A stretch of DNA of 64,000 nucleotides, from NCBI GenBank assembly GCA_965277275.1, contig CBDICG010000002.1, positions 3,100,001 to 3,164,000 of the forward strand, in the 5' to 3' direction. A program made the position numbers and the translations under genes. The notes beneath the pieces are model-generated. The model had not been told where the DNA came from, made no database searches, and worked only from the letters and a program-made list of their open reading frames with translations. Positions 18,308 to 26,929 of the stretch are shown here, in pieces. Within the stretch, counting starts at the first letter, position 1. Each line of letters opens with the position of its first letter. The DNA is from HLUCCA09 sp965277275 (lineage in GTDB: Bacteria; Pseudomonadota; Alphaproteobacteria; Rhodobacterales; Rhodobacteraceae).

Positions 18308-19153
18308 CTAGGTCCCGGCTGCGGCGGGCGATTGCGTTCCCGCGCCCTCCATTAGCGGTGCATAAACAAGCGCGATCCCCGCATCCATCAGCGTGGCGCG
18401 GCCGCGCAGCGTCAGGTCTGTCGTGAAGGCGAACTGGTCGCGCATGTCGAAGGGGTAGGCTTTGAGGGTCACCTTCGTCGCGAGCGGCCCGTTCTTCGCC
18501 ACCACGATAATCGGCCTGTCATAGCTCACGTAGATGCTCGTGCGCGCGACGTCTTTGAGCCGTTGCATCAGCTCCGGTGTTGGCGTGGTTGGCGACAGCA
18601 TGAAGTCCGCCGTGCAGAGCAGCGTCTCGGCGCTGTCGTTCGAGTTGACCACACTCTCGGTCCAGATCGTGGAATGCGGAATCGTCACGATATCGTCGTC
18701 CGCGGTGCGCAACTGCACCGCGCGCGTCCCGATGCGGACGACCTCGCCATAATGCTGGCCGATGCGCACCCAATCTCCGGTGCGATAAGGGCGCTCGACG
18801 ACGGCGATGATCCCGGCGACGGCACTTGTCGCCCAGTCCTTGACCGCGAACCCAAGGGCGACACCGACTGTGCCCAAAACGAGGACGAAGTTGCGCAGCG
18901 TGACGTTGAAGATCAGCGGCACGATCCAGACAACGGCCAGCGTGAAAAGCACCAGCCGGAGGATTGGGACAGCGTTGAGCACGAGCAGCCGCAAACGGCC
19001 CGGCATGTGCGGCGCGATCCGGGGTGCCGCGATGCGGGCAACGGATAGCGCGCCGTAGACGGAGGCCACGATCAGGAAGATCTGGAGCACGGTCCAGACG
19101 GTGATCTGGTTGAAGAGATTGGTCAGGTCTTGCGGGTCGGGGGTCATCTGCAA
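18308..19153 (-). CDS. Small MscS-family mechanosensitive channel
   Basis: 281 residues. Three or more N-terminal helices are followed by the pore helix (VGVALGFAVKDWATSAVAGI) and the MscS beta domain with ERPYRTGDWVRIG and TIPHSTIWTESVVN, both typical. It would release solutes when the inner membrane is stretched. Its start lies 6 bases after the stop of the preceding gene, and it is the last gene of the likely operon exoD-creA-(19160-20341)-mscS, whose first gene has an EcfG-type promoter. Confidence 0.92.
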   Translation of the reverse strand: MQMTPDPQDLTNLFNQITVWTVLQIFLIVASVYGALSVARIAAPRIAPHMPGRLRLLVLNAVPILRLVLFTLAVVWIVPLIFNVTLRNFVLVLGTVGVALGFAVKDWATSAVAGIIAVVERPYRTGDWVRIGQHYGEVVRIGTRAVQLRTADDDIVTIPHSTIWTESVVNSNDSAETLLCTADFMLSPTTPTPELMQRLKDVARTSIYVSYDRPIIVVAKNGPLATKVTLKAYPFDMRDQFAFTTDLTLRGRATLMDAGIALVYAPLMEGAGTQSPAAAGT

Positions 19154-19159
19154 CTCGCG

Positions 19160-20341
19160 CTATAGGGCATCGAGGGGGAAGCTCGCCTCGTCGAGCAGGC
19201 GGCGGATCTCGGGGTAGGCGGTGCGCTTGCAGCGCCAGAGACCATCCTGCTCTGCAATCAGATCGGCGCGTTCGAGGGCGCAGAGCAAGCGGGACGGGCC
19301 CTCAAACCCAAGCTCGGCCTGCGCGTCGGTCGCACTTATCCCGTCGTGGATCAGAAGGGCATGCAACATGAAGCGCGCGGCCTGCGCGTACTTTTCCGGA
19401 AGATGCCTGGTCTTCGGGGCTGCGAGCCAGATATCGGTATCGCCCTTGTCCCCTCCCTCGTCCTCGTCGTCCGCACGCGATACGGCCTCCTCGATCTGCG
19501 CCATTGCGGCCCATGGGCAACCCTGCGCGCGGGCGGCAAGCATGGCGAGGTAGGGATCCTTGGCGCTGCCGTTCTTGCCCGTCTCGCGGACGTCGTCGCC
19601 GGTCTCGACCGAGCGTATGCAACCCGATGGGCCGTACTCATCGATCAATGACTTGAGGGTATCGCCCCCGAAGGCGGGTAGGGTCTTGGTATCGAGGGGA
19701 AGCAGGTTGATGTCGCTTGCGTGGCAAAGATAGCGCCACGTCCAGCTGTCGACGGCGAGGAGCAGACGGTCGTGCCGGTCCGACAGCGCGGCGATTGCAT
19801 CCCGCAGGGCAACCTGCCCCAGATGCGAACGGTTCACGAGCTTTGACAGACCGGCCACAACGCACGGGCCAGAGAGCCCTATATTGCCGCCCCAATCCGC
19901 CTGAGGGACGGAAAGGTCAGCGGCCCAGCTGCTGACGAGCTCGCGCGGCGCGGTCGGCATCGTGAGGACGACCCGCATACCGCTGTCCCCGCTGCCCGCA
20001 ATCCAATCCCCGTAAGCGTCGCTCAAAAGTCGGTGCGCATGACCGCGAAGCCCGCCCTCCGCTCCGTCTGAGAAAAGGCCCGTCTCCAGCTCCTTGCGAT
20101 CCTTGGGCGCGAGAGCAGACGTCCCGCCGCGCCTGTCCCCCAGCTTTTCGACCACGCGCCTATAGAGGTCGCGTGCCGTGCTGGTCGCCGGACCCGTGGG
20201 GCGCCGGTAAGCGCCGACCTCGACGAGCGCATCTGGAAAGGATGAAATCAATGGAGAGAGCCGAGTTAGGGGATCGGCATGTCTATGCGACAGACGCAGC
20301 GTCGTGTCATCAGTTTTGCCCGACGATCCGTTCAGACCCAT
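19160..20341 (-). CDS. Uncharacterised cytoplasmic protein with C-terminal winged-helix-like region
   Basis: 393 residues from the ATG at 20341. The longer frame to 20404 would begin inside creA without a better ribosome site. No signal or membrane segment. The central part has Rossmann-like strand patterns (GMRVVLTMPTAPRELVSSW, RLLLAVDSWTWRYL). An acidic low-complexity loop (DDEDEGGDKGD) precedes a C-terminal segment (HDGISATDAQAELGF to LIAEQDGLWRCKR) resembling a winged helix. No family recognised. It overlaps the end of creA by about 30 bases and is followed by mscS, so it belongs to the stress operon. Confidence 0.7.
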   Translation of the reverse strand: MGLNGSSGKTDDTTLRLSHRHADPLTRLSPLISSFPDALVEVGAYRRPTGPATSTARDLYRRVVEKLGDRRGGTSALAPKDRKELETGLFSDGAEGGLRGHAHRLLSDAYGDWIAGSGDSGMRVVLTMPTAPRELVSSWAADLSVPQADWGGNIGLSGPCVVAGLSKLVNRSHLGQVALRDAIAALSDRHDRLLLAVDSWTWRYLCHASDINLLPLDTKTLPAFGGDTLKSLIDEYGPSGCIRSVETGDDVRETGKNGSAKDPYLAMLAARAQGCPWAAMAQIEEAVSRADDEDEGGDKGDTDIWLAAPKTRHLPEKYAQAARFMLHALLIHDGISATDAQAELGFEGPSRLLCALERADLIAEQDGLWRCKRTAYPEIRRLLDEASFPLDAL

Positions 20342-20795
20342 AGAGCGGCACCGTCGAGATAGACATCTTGGCCGACCCCGTCTCCAGCTCGCGGGAATGG
20401 GCAACGTAGATCAGGGTTTGGCGGGCCTCGTCGAAGATCCGCTTGATCCGAAGCGTCTTTAGAATGATCGACCGGCGTTCACTGAACACGTCCTCGCCCT
20501 CGTCGCTTCTGTCGATTTCTCCGATGTCGATGGGCCCGGTCTGGCGGCAGGCAATCGAGCTGTTCGACGGATCCTCGAACCAGTTGCCGTTCGAGATCCG
20601 GTCGAGCAAGCCGCGCTCGAAATACGCAACGTGGCAGGTGACACCGCTCACCTTGGGATCTTCGATAGCCTCGACAACGATATCGTTGCCGACCCAGTCG
20701 ACATCAACATTGCCCACCTGTTCGGTGGCAGCCGGTTGCGCCGCACCCACGAGCAGAAGCGCGCAAAACGCGGCTGGAACAAATTCACGCATCAT
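20310..20795 (-). CDS. creA: CreA-family periplasmic protein
   Basis: 161 residues with a signal peptide ending near ATEQVG. The mature part follows the CreA family closely: VDWVGNDIVVEAIEDPKVSGVTC, EDPSNSSIACRQTGPI, FSERRSIILKT and a terminal KMSISTVPLYG. Two conserved cysteines (in GVTCHV and IACRQ) are present. The function of CreA is unknown despite wide conservation. GAGGAGGTATCATC precedes the start. Second gene of the exoD operon, 43 bases after exoD. Confidence 0.9.
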   Translation of the reverse strand: MMREFVPAAFCALLLVGAAQPAATEQVGNVDVDWVGNDIVVEAIEDPKVSGVTCHVAYFERGLLDRISNGNWFEDPSNSSIACRQTGPIDIGEIDRSDEGEDVFSERRSIILKTLRIKRIFDEARQTLIYVAHSRELETGSAKMSISTVPLYGSERIVGQN

Positions 20796-20838
20796 CTTGA
20801 TGATACCTCCTCTTCGGACCAGCGGTTGCGTATCTTCG

Positions 20839-21462
20839 TCATATCAACAGGGCCAGCAACGCCGAAACCGCGAGAGCAACGAGCGCGAAGAATGCTAGGC
20901 CCCACAAGGCAAACATGCCGTCCCGTGTGACGAAAGCGGCCGCGACGGAAGCAATGACCATGCCAAGAAGCGTTGACGTCATCGGGACGGCCTCCAGGAG
21001 AGGCATGACCAGGCCCAGCAACATGCAGAAGCCGAAGAAAAACCCCGAGGTCGGCCATCGGGTTAGCCCGTCCAGCCGTTTGTAAGTTGCCTGACGGTCG
21101 AGCAGATAGAGCGGGCGCATGAGCCACGAGCAAGCCTCGATCAGCCGCGCGCGGGGGATCCGTCGTCGCAGGATGAATTCGGGCAGCCAGATCGTGCGGC
21201 GCCCGGTGATGTACTGCCAGCAGAGAATGACGATGGTAAGGCCCGCGATGGTCGTGAACCCCGGCACGCCGCTCAAGGGTGTCACGATCAGAAGCGATAC
21301 CAGCAGGAGGGCCGGTGCGATCGACGTATGGCCCAGCTGGTCGCGCAGCTCGCGCACTTCGACGGTTGGCCCATCGCCCGCGCGCCGGACGCTTCGAACG
21401 ATGTCGGTCGCGGGCGTTTCCGTAGGCGGGGCGTCACCCGGTCTGGCTGACTGTTGTGGCAT
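20839..21462 (-). CDS. ExoD-family membrane protein
   Basis: 207 residues. A hydrophilic 45-residue N-terminus with RELRDQLGHTSIAPALLLVSLL, a core signature of ExoD (PF06055), is followed by five or six helices and the conserved PGFTTIAGLTIVILCWQYITGR. Rhizobial ExoD affects exopolysaccharide and alkali or host-stress tolerance; biochemical role unknown. An EcfG-type promoter ends only 8 bases before the ATG, so the mRNA would be nearly leaderless unless translation starts further in. Heads the operon exoD-creA-(19160-20341)-mscS. Confidence 0.88.
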   Translation of the reverse strand: MPQQSARPGDAPPTETPATDIVRSVRRAGDGPTVEVRELRDQLGHTSIAPALLLVSLLIVTPLSGVPGFTTIAGLTIVILCWQYITGRRTIWLPEFILRRRIPRARLIEACSWLMRPLYLLDRQATYKRLDGLTRWPTSGFFFGFCMLLGLVMPLLEAVPMTSTLLGMVIASVAAAFVTRDGMFALWGLAFFALVALAVSALLALLI

Positions 21463-21470
21463 GGGCGGTC

Positions 21471-21495
21471 AACTTCCGAAGCAGCGGATTGTTCC
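21471..21495 (-). promoter_or_regulatory. EcfG-type promoter for exoD operon
   Basis: GGAAC (21495-21491), 18 bases, TT (21472-21471) on the reverse strand, with the extended form GGAACAAT. Unusually close to the annotated ATG (8 bases between). Confidence 0.78.
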
Positions 21496-21556
21496 GTGAT
21501 GCAAGATGCCCCGCCCCGCCGCAGGAGCGCCGAGGTGGCGGAGGGGCCTAGTTGGG

Positions 21557-22051
21557 TCAGGCCGCTTTCTTGTTGATCTCGCTTTCGGCGATCTCGCTCA
21601 TCCGGCGGTCCCCGTCGTAGGACTTGTCGAGGCACGTCTGCAGCTTTGCGATATCGCTCTCGGCGTCGAGACGCTTGGCGAACGCTACGAGGCAGCCATA
21701 TCCGGCGATCGCGTAATGGGCCATGCGCTGGTACTGGGTGATGATCATGGCGTCCTGAGCGTCGGCATCGCCGAAATCCTCCTCGAGTGCATGGGCCTGC
21801 GCCTCGATCACGAGGCCTTCCATGCCCTTGCAGTGCTCGCCTTCGGGATCGGCGTGGTGCCTTTTGATGATCCCCTCGAGCGTCTCCCGGCCATCGTGAA
21901 TGCCGGTCACACCGTCCTGCAGGGCGGCAACGAGCGCGGGGTCCTTTGCGGCGGCGGCGAGCTCCTTGGTGACATCCTGGGCTTGGTCGCAGGCGCTGTA
22001 GAGGTCCTGAAGCTGGTCGATGTAGATATCCTTGAGGCTGTGCATGGTCAT
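21557..22051 (-). CDS. Ferritin-like DUF892 (YciE/YciF-type) stress protein
   Basis: 164 residues from the ATG at 22051, which follows AGGAG; the longer frame upstream would run through two promoters. The sequence MHSLKDIYIDQLQDLYSACDQ and the later E/H pairs (IKRHHADPEGEHCKGMEGL, EDFGDADAQDAMIITQYQRMAHYAIAGYG, written here in parts) match the DUF892 four-helix bundle, a ferritin-like fold induced by osmotic and general stress in enterobacteria. Two EcfG-type promoters precede it. Confidence 0.9.
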   Translation of the reverse strand: MTMHSLKDIYIDQLQDLYSACDQAQDVTKELAAAAKDPALVAALQDGVTGIHDGRETLEGIIKRHHADPEGEHCKGMEGLVIEAQAHALEEDFGDADAQDAMIITQYQRMAHYAIAGYGCLVAFAKRLDAESDIAKLQTCLDKSYDGDRRMSEIAESEINKKAA

Positions 22052-22084
22052 GGTTGGCTCCTGTTGTTGTGCCACTGCCCTCAC

Positions 22085-22109
22085 AAGCGTCTGGCATCCG
22101 GTTTGTTCC
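22085..22109 (-). promoter_or_regulatory. EcfG-type promoter, proximal, for DUF892 gene
   Basis: GGAAC (22109-22105), 18 bases, TT (22086-22085), 33 bases before the ATG at 22051. Extended GGAACAAA. Confidence 0.78.
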
Positions 22110-22131
22110 CGAGCGTCCAAGCGCGTGTCGG

Positions 22132-22158
22132 GGAACATCCGCGCGACAACGGCGTTCC
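22132..22158. promoter_or_regulatory. Bidirectional EcfG-type promoter (DUF892 versus host-attachment operon)
   Basis: Forward: GGAAC (22132-22136), 18 bases, TT (22155-22156), 34 bases before the ATG at 22191. Reverse: GGAAC (22158-22154), 18 bases, TT (22135-22134). The -10 element of each strand overlaps the -35 of the other, so the site is mirror-symmetric. Confidence 0.78.
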
Positions 22159-22190
22159 CGGCGGAGCACAATCAAAGGGAAGCAGTCGAC

Positions 22191-22394
22191 ATGGCAGAGC
22201 AGAACCGATCTTCGGACAGCACACGCGAAACGGAACAGCTTTTTGGGGAGCCGGCGGGCCTCTCGGGCGTCGTCAGGCAGGGCGGCCGCCCGGCGCGTGA
22301 GGTTGTATCCCGCGACGAACTCAAGCGCATTTCCGCGCGTCCGGCCGGTGCCATGCGCGAGCGTGGCGCGCAGGAAAAGGAGCCGAAGTCGTGA
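22191..22394 (+). CDS. Small uncharacterised stress-operon protein (67 aa)
   Basis: Hydrophilic, charged 67-residue protein (MAEQNRSSDSTRETEQ...; C-terminus QEKEPKS) with no membrane segment. Supported by its EcfG-type promoter 34 bases upstream, its AAAGGGAAG ribosome site and a 4-base overlap with the next gene. Probably cytoplasmic and partly disordered. No family recognised. Confidence 0.65.
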   Translation: MAEQNRSSDSTRETEQLFGEPAGLSGVVRQGGRPAREVVSRDELKRISARPAGAMRERGAQEKEPKS

Positions 22395-22831
22395 GCATTT
22401 TGGCACAGGACACTTGGGTGCCGGTGGCGGATGGCGAAGCAGCGCTCTTCTGGTCGAACGAGACGGATGCCGAAGACCCGAACTTCGACGTGCGCAAGAC
22501 CGAGGCGCATGAAAACTCCAAGGATCTCGGTCAGTCTGTCAACCGGTCGGGTCGGCACAAGCATAGCTGCTCCGCCTGCGCCGACACGGATTGGTACGAG
22601 ATGGCCAAGGATCGGTTTGCCGCCGATCTGGCCGACAGGCTCTGTCAGCGGGTGCATGCGAGCGACGTCAAGCGGCTGGTCGGGGGCGCCGCGCCGTCGG
22701 TGCTCTGCGAGCTGCGTCGCACCCTGCACACGCCGGTAGAGGCGATCATCGTCGAGGAGATCGACAAGACGCTGACCAACCGCCCCGTCGACAAGATCGA
22801 AGACACCGTCACAACAGAACCCGCAGCATGA
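22391..22831 (+). CDS. Host-attachment (AtsE-like/baeRF) domain protein
   Basis: 146 residues starting with a GTG that overlaps the preceding stop. Matches the Host_attach family along its length: DTWVPVADGEAALFW, a ...TDWYEMAKDRFAADLADRL helix, and the ending ...VEEIDKTLTNRPVDKIE. This is the full size for the family, which is related to eRF1-domain proteins and was named for a plant-attachment phenotype. Molecular role unknown. Second gene of the operon, overlapping the BON-MscS gene by 4 bases. Confidence 0.88.
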   Translation: MSILAQDTWVPVADGEAALFWSNETDAEDPNFDVRKTEAHENSKDLGQSVNRSGRHKHSCSACADTDWYEMAKDRFAADLADRLCQRVHASDVKRLVGGAAPSVLCELRRTLHTPVEAIIVEEIDKTLTNRPVDKIEDTVTTEPAA

Positions 22832-24264
22832 CCTTCGAACGGTTGCTTTGGCGGGCGAGCACAAGGGCCCGCGTCGCCGCAAAGACATGGCAGCAGATCG
22901 TCAGAACTTGGCTCGCCGGCACTCTTGTGCTTGTGGCTATCTGCCTTTCGATGGGCGCCGATGCACAGACAGCGCCCGATCAAACGCAGCCTGACGGCGC
23001 GATCGAGGTGGGCGAGTCCGCCGCCTCCGACACGGAGATACGCGAGCGGATCCAAGGGGTTCTGAGCGAGATCGAGGGATATGCCAGGGTCACGCTCGAC
23101 GTCTCGGCAGGGGTGGTCCGTCTGACAGGTGAAGTCGTCGACGGGGCAGCGGAGGACGAGCTCTCCCGGATCGTCGGGCGTGTGGACGGTGTGGTCGCCA
23201 TCGAAAACAATGTCCGCCAAAGCGCGGATTTGAACGAACGGCTGGCACCCGCACTCGACCGGCTCTTCGAGCGCGGCGAGACAGTGCTCGTCAACGCGCC
23301 GATCTTTCTCGTCGCCCTGGCCGCGTTTCTGGCCATCGCGGTCGTCGGCTGGCTCCTGACGACGCGGTTGCGCCTGTGGAACCGTCTCGCGCCCAACACC
23401 TTCATCGCGGAGATCTACCGCGCCGTCGCGCGGATCGGGTTTATCCTGCTCGGGGTGGTGGTCGCGCTCGATATCCTCAACGCCACCGCCCTGATCGGCG
23501 CGGTTCTCGGCGCGGCTGGGGTGGTGGGTCTGGCGGTCGGCTTTGCCGTCCGGGATACGGTCGAGAACTTCATCGCGTCGATCCTGCTCAGTCTGCGCCA
23601 GCCCTTCCGTCCCAACGATTTCGTCGAGATCGACGGCGACATGGGCAGCGTTGCACGCCTGACCTCGCGCGCGACAATCCTGATTTCGCCGGACGGCAAC
23701 CATATCCGCATCCCGAACGCGACCGTGTTCAAGGGACGGATCGTGAACTACTCGCGCGATCCCAACCGGCGCTTCACGTTCGAGCTGGGCGTGGATGCGG
23801 AGAGCGACCTTAACGCGGCACTGGCAACGGCGGTGTCGGCACTGACCGACCTGACATTCGTGCTCCGGGACCCGCCCGTGGGCGCCTGGGTCAAGGAGGT
23901 TGGGGATTCCAACGTCATTCTGTCCTTCGCGGGGTGGGTCGATCAGCGTGAGACCGATTTCCTCAAGGCGCGGGGGGAGGCCATTCGCGCCACGAAGGTC
24001 GCTCTGGAGGCATCCGGCTTTGGCCTGCCGGAGCCAATCTACAGGCTCCGCGTGGATGATGGGGGAAAGCTTGGGGGCACGACGACCGGTGTTCCGTTCT
24101 CCGAGCCCGCAGCGCGCAAACCCACGATCGCGCAACAGACGCTGCCGCCGGACGAAGCCGCCCCCGACAATGTGGATCGGGCCACGGGCGATGCGGTTGA
24201 TCGAGAGCGTCAGGCAAAAGACGGCTCCGAGGACCTTTTGAAGGAGACCCACGGAGCCGAGTAA
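22828..24264 (+). CDS. BON-domain MscS-family mechanosensitive channel
   Basis: 478 residues from the ATG at 22828, which overlaps the previous stop. Signal peptide to about ADAQT. A BON domain follows at about residues 65-130 (IQGVLSEIEGYARVTLDVS, GVVRLTGEVVD, ENNVRQ), then three helices and the MscS pore and beta region (GLAVGFAVRDTVENFIASI, LRQPFRPNDFVEIDG, IRIPNATVFKGRIVN). BON domains bind phospholipid or peptidoglycan, so the channel may be tethered in the periplasm. The C-terminal 70 residues are hydrophilic and probably disordered. Third gene of the EcfG-driven operon and convergent with the DUF533 gene 3 bases away. Confidence 0.92.
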   Translation: MTFERLLWRASTRARVAAKTWQQIVRTWLAGTLVLVAICLSMGADAQTAPDQTQPDGAIEVGESAASDTEIRERIQGVLSEIEGYARVTLDVSAGVVRLTGEVVDGAAEDELSRIVGRVDGVVAIENNVRQSADLNERLAPALDRLFERGETVLVNAPIFLVALAAFLAIAVVGWLLTTRLRLWNRLAPNTFIAEIYRAVARIGFILLGVVVALDILNATALIGAVLGAAGVVGLAVGFAVRDTVENFIASILLSLRQPFRPNDFVEIDGDMGSVARLTSRATILISPDGNHIRIPNATVFKGRIVNYSRDPNRRFTFELGVDAESDLNAALATAVSALTDLTFVLRDPPVGAWVKEVGDSNVILSFAGWVDQRETDFLKARGEAIRATKVALEASGFGLPEPIYRLRVDDGGKLGGTTTGVPFSEPAARKPTIAQQTLPPDEAAPDNVDRATGDAVDRERQAKDGSEDLLKETHGAE

Positions 24265-24267
24265 TCG

Positions 24268-24969
24268 TTACACGGCCATTTCCTTGCGGCCCATGACGCG
24301 GTGCAATTCGCGCTGCTCTTCGCGCGAAAGCCGCAGCGCATCGCGGAGCTTGTGCAGGTAGGTCTGCTCGGCAAGGTTCATCTCAGACGCGACGAGGAGC
24401 GCGGCGGAGTACACCTCCTTTTGCGCGCCGGAGGGCGTGTGTGCCGCCACGGCGTGCGCATCAACCGGATCCCGAATGGCATCGTTCAGTATGCGCCGCT
24501 CATCGGCATCGGCGTCGCCGAGGATCTCGAACAATGCCTCGCGTTCGTCGTCGTCGATCGCGCCATCGGCGCGGGCCACCTGGACCATGGCGCGCACGAT
24601 GCTTTCGGAGAGCCTGGTGTCGAGCGCTTCGCCCATGCCGGTGTTGGAGCCGGTCGCAGCGTTCACCGCTTTGGCGTCTGCCTTGCGGCCAAGGGCGCTC
24701 GACAGGGCGCCGAAGAGCTCACCCAGCGGTGCGTCGAACGCATTGGCGCTGGCGTGGCGCGTATCGGTGTCAGTGCCGCTGCCCGACAGGCCGACCGCTT
24801 CCAGCACCTTGCTCAGGGGCGAGCCGCCGCCCTTAGTGGGGGCGCCGCCCATCTCGCGCGCGAGCGTATTGCGCAGGCCGTCGATGCCGCCCTGGTTGTG
24901 CAGAAGGTCCATTCCCTTCTTGGCCGCAAAGGCAAGGGCGAGCTTGGTGATCATCCGTTTCGCAGACAT
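24268..24969 (-). CDS. DUF533/TerB-like (YebE-type) protein
   Basis: 233 residues. The N-terminus (MITKLALAFAAKKGMD) is followed by a glycine-rich linker and a C-terminal TerB-like helical domain with RAMVQVARADGAIDDDERE, the acidic metal-binding-type motif of the tellurite-resistance TerB fold. Family members such as YebE respond to envelope stress. TGAGGAGTATC precedes the ATG and an EcfG-type promoter lies 31 bases upstream. It sits downstream of the gor operon on the same strand but has its own promoter. Confidence 0.88.
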   Translation of the reverse strand: MSAKRMITKLALAFAAKKGMDLLHNQGGIDGLRNTLAREMGGAPTKGGGSPLSKVLEAVGLSGSGTDTDTRHASANAFDAPLGELFGALSSALGRKADAKAVNAATGSNTGMGEALDTRLSESIVRAMVQVARADGAIDDDEREALFEILGDADADERRILNDAIRDPVDAHAVAAHTPSGAQKEVYSAALLVASEMNLAEQTYLHKLRDALRLSREEQRELHRVMGRKEMAV

Positions 24970-24999
24970 GTCAGATACTCCTCACTGATGTGCCCCGAC

Positions 25000-25024
25000 A
25001 ACGAATGATCACCCCGCGTGTTCC
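25000..25024 (-). promoter_or_regulatory. EcfG-type promoter for DUF533 gene
   Basis: GGAAC (25024-25020), 18 bases, TT (25001-25000), 30 bases before the ATG at 24969. The element lies just past the end of the upstream oxidoreductase gene. Confidence 0.78.
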
Positions 25025-25035
25025 GCCTGCCGGGG

Positions 25036-26357
25036 TCAGCGCCCGACGAATTCCTCCGAGAACGACGGATGCACAGCTGTCGCCGCTGTGAAATCGCTGC
25101 CCCGCGCGCCTGCCGCAAGAAGAGCGGCGGCCAGCGCAATCGCCTCGCCCGCCCCTTCGCCGAGAAGAGCGACACCGCGCAACGTGCCGCTCTCGCGATC
25201 CATGACGAGCTTGGCGTACTGCGCCGGCGTCACGTCCTCTGCGGCAAGCACGCCGCTTGGCAGGGGAGTGCTTTCTGTCTCTTGCGCGACGGTTTCTGCG
25301 CCATGCAGCCGTCCAACCTGAGCGACCGGCGGATGGAGGAAGGCGGTCGTGGCAACAGAACTAGCGAGATAAGCTCGCCACCTGCACCGAACAGCATATC
25401 GGCCAACGTTTCTCCATCGCGGGTTGCAACGGGAGTGAGCGGCAAGCGATTTGCAGCATCGCCGATGCCGTAGAGCCGGGGTACGGTCGTCTCCAGCCGA
25501 TCGTCCACCGAGAACGCGCCGCTCTCGGCCCATTGCGGCGGCTCCCGGAGATTGCGAACAGCGTCGGTGTTGGCCGCGCGGCCCGTGGCGAGGATGACAC
25601 GTTGGGCGACGACTTCGCTTTCGTCCTCGAACTGCGCGAGAAGCATATCCCCGGTATCGCAGACCTCGCACAGTCGCGCGCCCGTCTGAACGCTGACCCC
25701 AAAACCGCGCAGGTTCTTCTCGGCGCGCGCGGAAAGGGCAGGGTCGAACCCTTCGAGCAGCCGATCGCCGGAGGTTGCAAGGAACACCTCGACACCGAAT
25801 CCTGCAAGGATGCTTGCAAACTCGCAGCCGATGTATCCACCGCCGATGATAGTGGCCCGCTCAGGCAAGGTATCCCACCAAAAGACGTCGTCCGACGTGT
25901 CCGCAAGGTCCGCTCCGCGAATGTCCGGCACCATGGTCGAGGACCCTGTTGCGAGCACGACCCGGCCCGCTTCGACCAGCTGGCCGTCGTAGCCGACTTC
26001 GGTCGGGGAAAGCAGCATTGCCTGATCCCGGATCACGGTAACTCCGGCGTCCGAAAGCTGCTCCTGGAACAACCCCCTGATCATGCCGATCTTCTCGTCC
26101 CTGAGTTCGACGAGGCGCGCAAAGTCGATGCTGCCCGCGTTTGCCATACGCATCTGCGAAAGATGTGCCTGCCCCATGGCAAGGTGCGCGGCATCCCACA
26201 TCAGTTTCTTCGGCACGCAACCGCGATTGACGCAGGTGCCACCAAGGCTTTCGCGCTCGAAGAGAGCGACGCGGGCGCCGCAGGACGCCGCACGCTTTGC
26301 GCATGCGAGTCCGCCGGAGCCGCCACCCACGACCACGAGATCGAATCCTCCGCTCAT
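25036..26357 (-). pseudogene. Glutathione-reductase-like FAD/NAD(P) disulfide oxidoreductase with one frameshift
   Basis: The first 320 residues are intact: FAD site VVVGGGSGGLACAKRAA, redox disulfide GGTCVNRGCVPKKL, NAD(P) site IIGGGYIGCEFASIL and FAD site RLYGIGDAA. The frame is lost near 25370 after LFGAGGEL. The dimerisation domain continues in another frame with SVATTAFLHPPVAQVG and ends AVHPSFSEEFVGR, as expected for a full gene. A single small indel separates the halves. It would reduce glutathione disulfide or a related thiol if intact. Last gene of the PMP3-DUF4112 operon, overlapping DUF4112 by 4 bases. True decay and assembly error cannot be told apart here. Confidence 0.8.
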
Positions 26358-26762
26358 GCCCTCACCGCCCCTCCCACGCTTTGCTGCGCAAGATTGTGCC
26401 GGAACAGGGCGATAATTCTGAGGTTTCTCTTGAAGACGAAGTCAAAGACATCGCCCATGATTGGAACACCACCAATAACGGCATTTATGCCGTCATTCAG
26501 CGCCATGCGCTTCACGGTTCGGTTGCGCGCGCCCAGCTGCACGCCGTGGGCGATGATGTAGCCTGCGGGGACGAGCGTTGCGGCATCTGCGATACCGGGT
26601 ACCAGCCCGACAATCGTATCGAGGCTGACGCGCATCGGGAGGAACGGGGGGCCTGAAGCGGCTGTCCATGAACGTGGCGAGGCTGTCGAGGTCGGCAAGC
26701 GCGTCAATGCTGCTTGGCGGACGTTCAATCTCAACGGGTCCAAAGTGGCATGTATCAACCAT
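26354..26762 (-). pseudogene. DUF4112 membrane protein with a frameshift in a G6 tract
   Basis: The N-terminal part (MVDTCHFGPVEIE... LATFMDSRFRPP) and the C-terminal part (FLPMRVSLDTIVGLVPGI to MGDVFDFVFKRNLR) lie in different frames. They rejoin if the G6 run at 26646-26651 is shortened by one base. The rejoined protein matches DUF4112 (two helices, FDFVFKRNLRII motif). The start at 26762 overlaps or abuts the PMP3 gene stop. Function unknown. Homopolymer length is a common sequencing error, so the gene may be intact in the organism. Confidence 0.8.
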
Positions 26763-26765
26763 CGG

Positions 26766-26924
26766 TCAGCGTTTCACGATGATGTAGACGGCGTGAATGA
26801 TGCCGGGGATGTAGCCCAGCAGTGTCAGCACAATGTTGAGCCAGAAGGCGAGGCCGATCCCGACCTGAAGGAATACGCCAAGGGGCGGCAGCAAGATCGA
26901 AAACGGGACACGAAGCACGTCCAT
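26766..26924 (-). CDS. PMP3/YqaE-family small stress membrane protein (52 aa)
   Basis: 52 residues with two hydrophobic helices separated by a short turn (FSILLPPLGVFLQVGIGLAF and LLGYIPGIIHAVYIIV), the pattern of the PMP3/YqaE proteolipids that affect membrane potential and salt tolerance. First gene of a three-gene unit with DUF4112 and the oxidoreductase. A GGAAC at 26984-26980 lies upstream, but the -10 position reads GC, so promoter assignment is uncertain. Confidence 0.88.
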   Translation of the reverse strand: MDVLRVPFSILLPPLGVFLQVGIGLAFWLNIVLTLLGYIPGIIHAVYIIVKR

Positions 26925-26929
26925 TGCAA

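Noticed and set aside
22645..24252. Reverse open frame of 535 codons
   Set aside because: Antisense shadow of the BON-MscS gene, whose domains are clear. The reverse product is Arg/Asp-rich without motifs.
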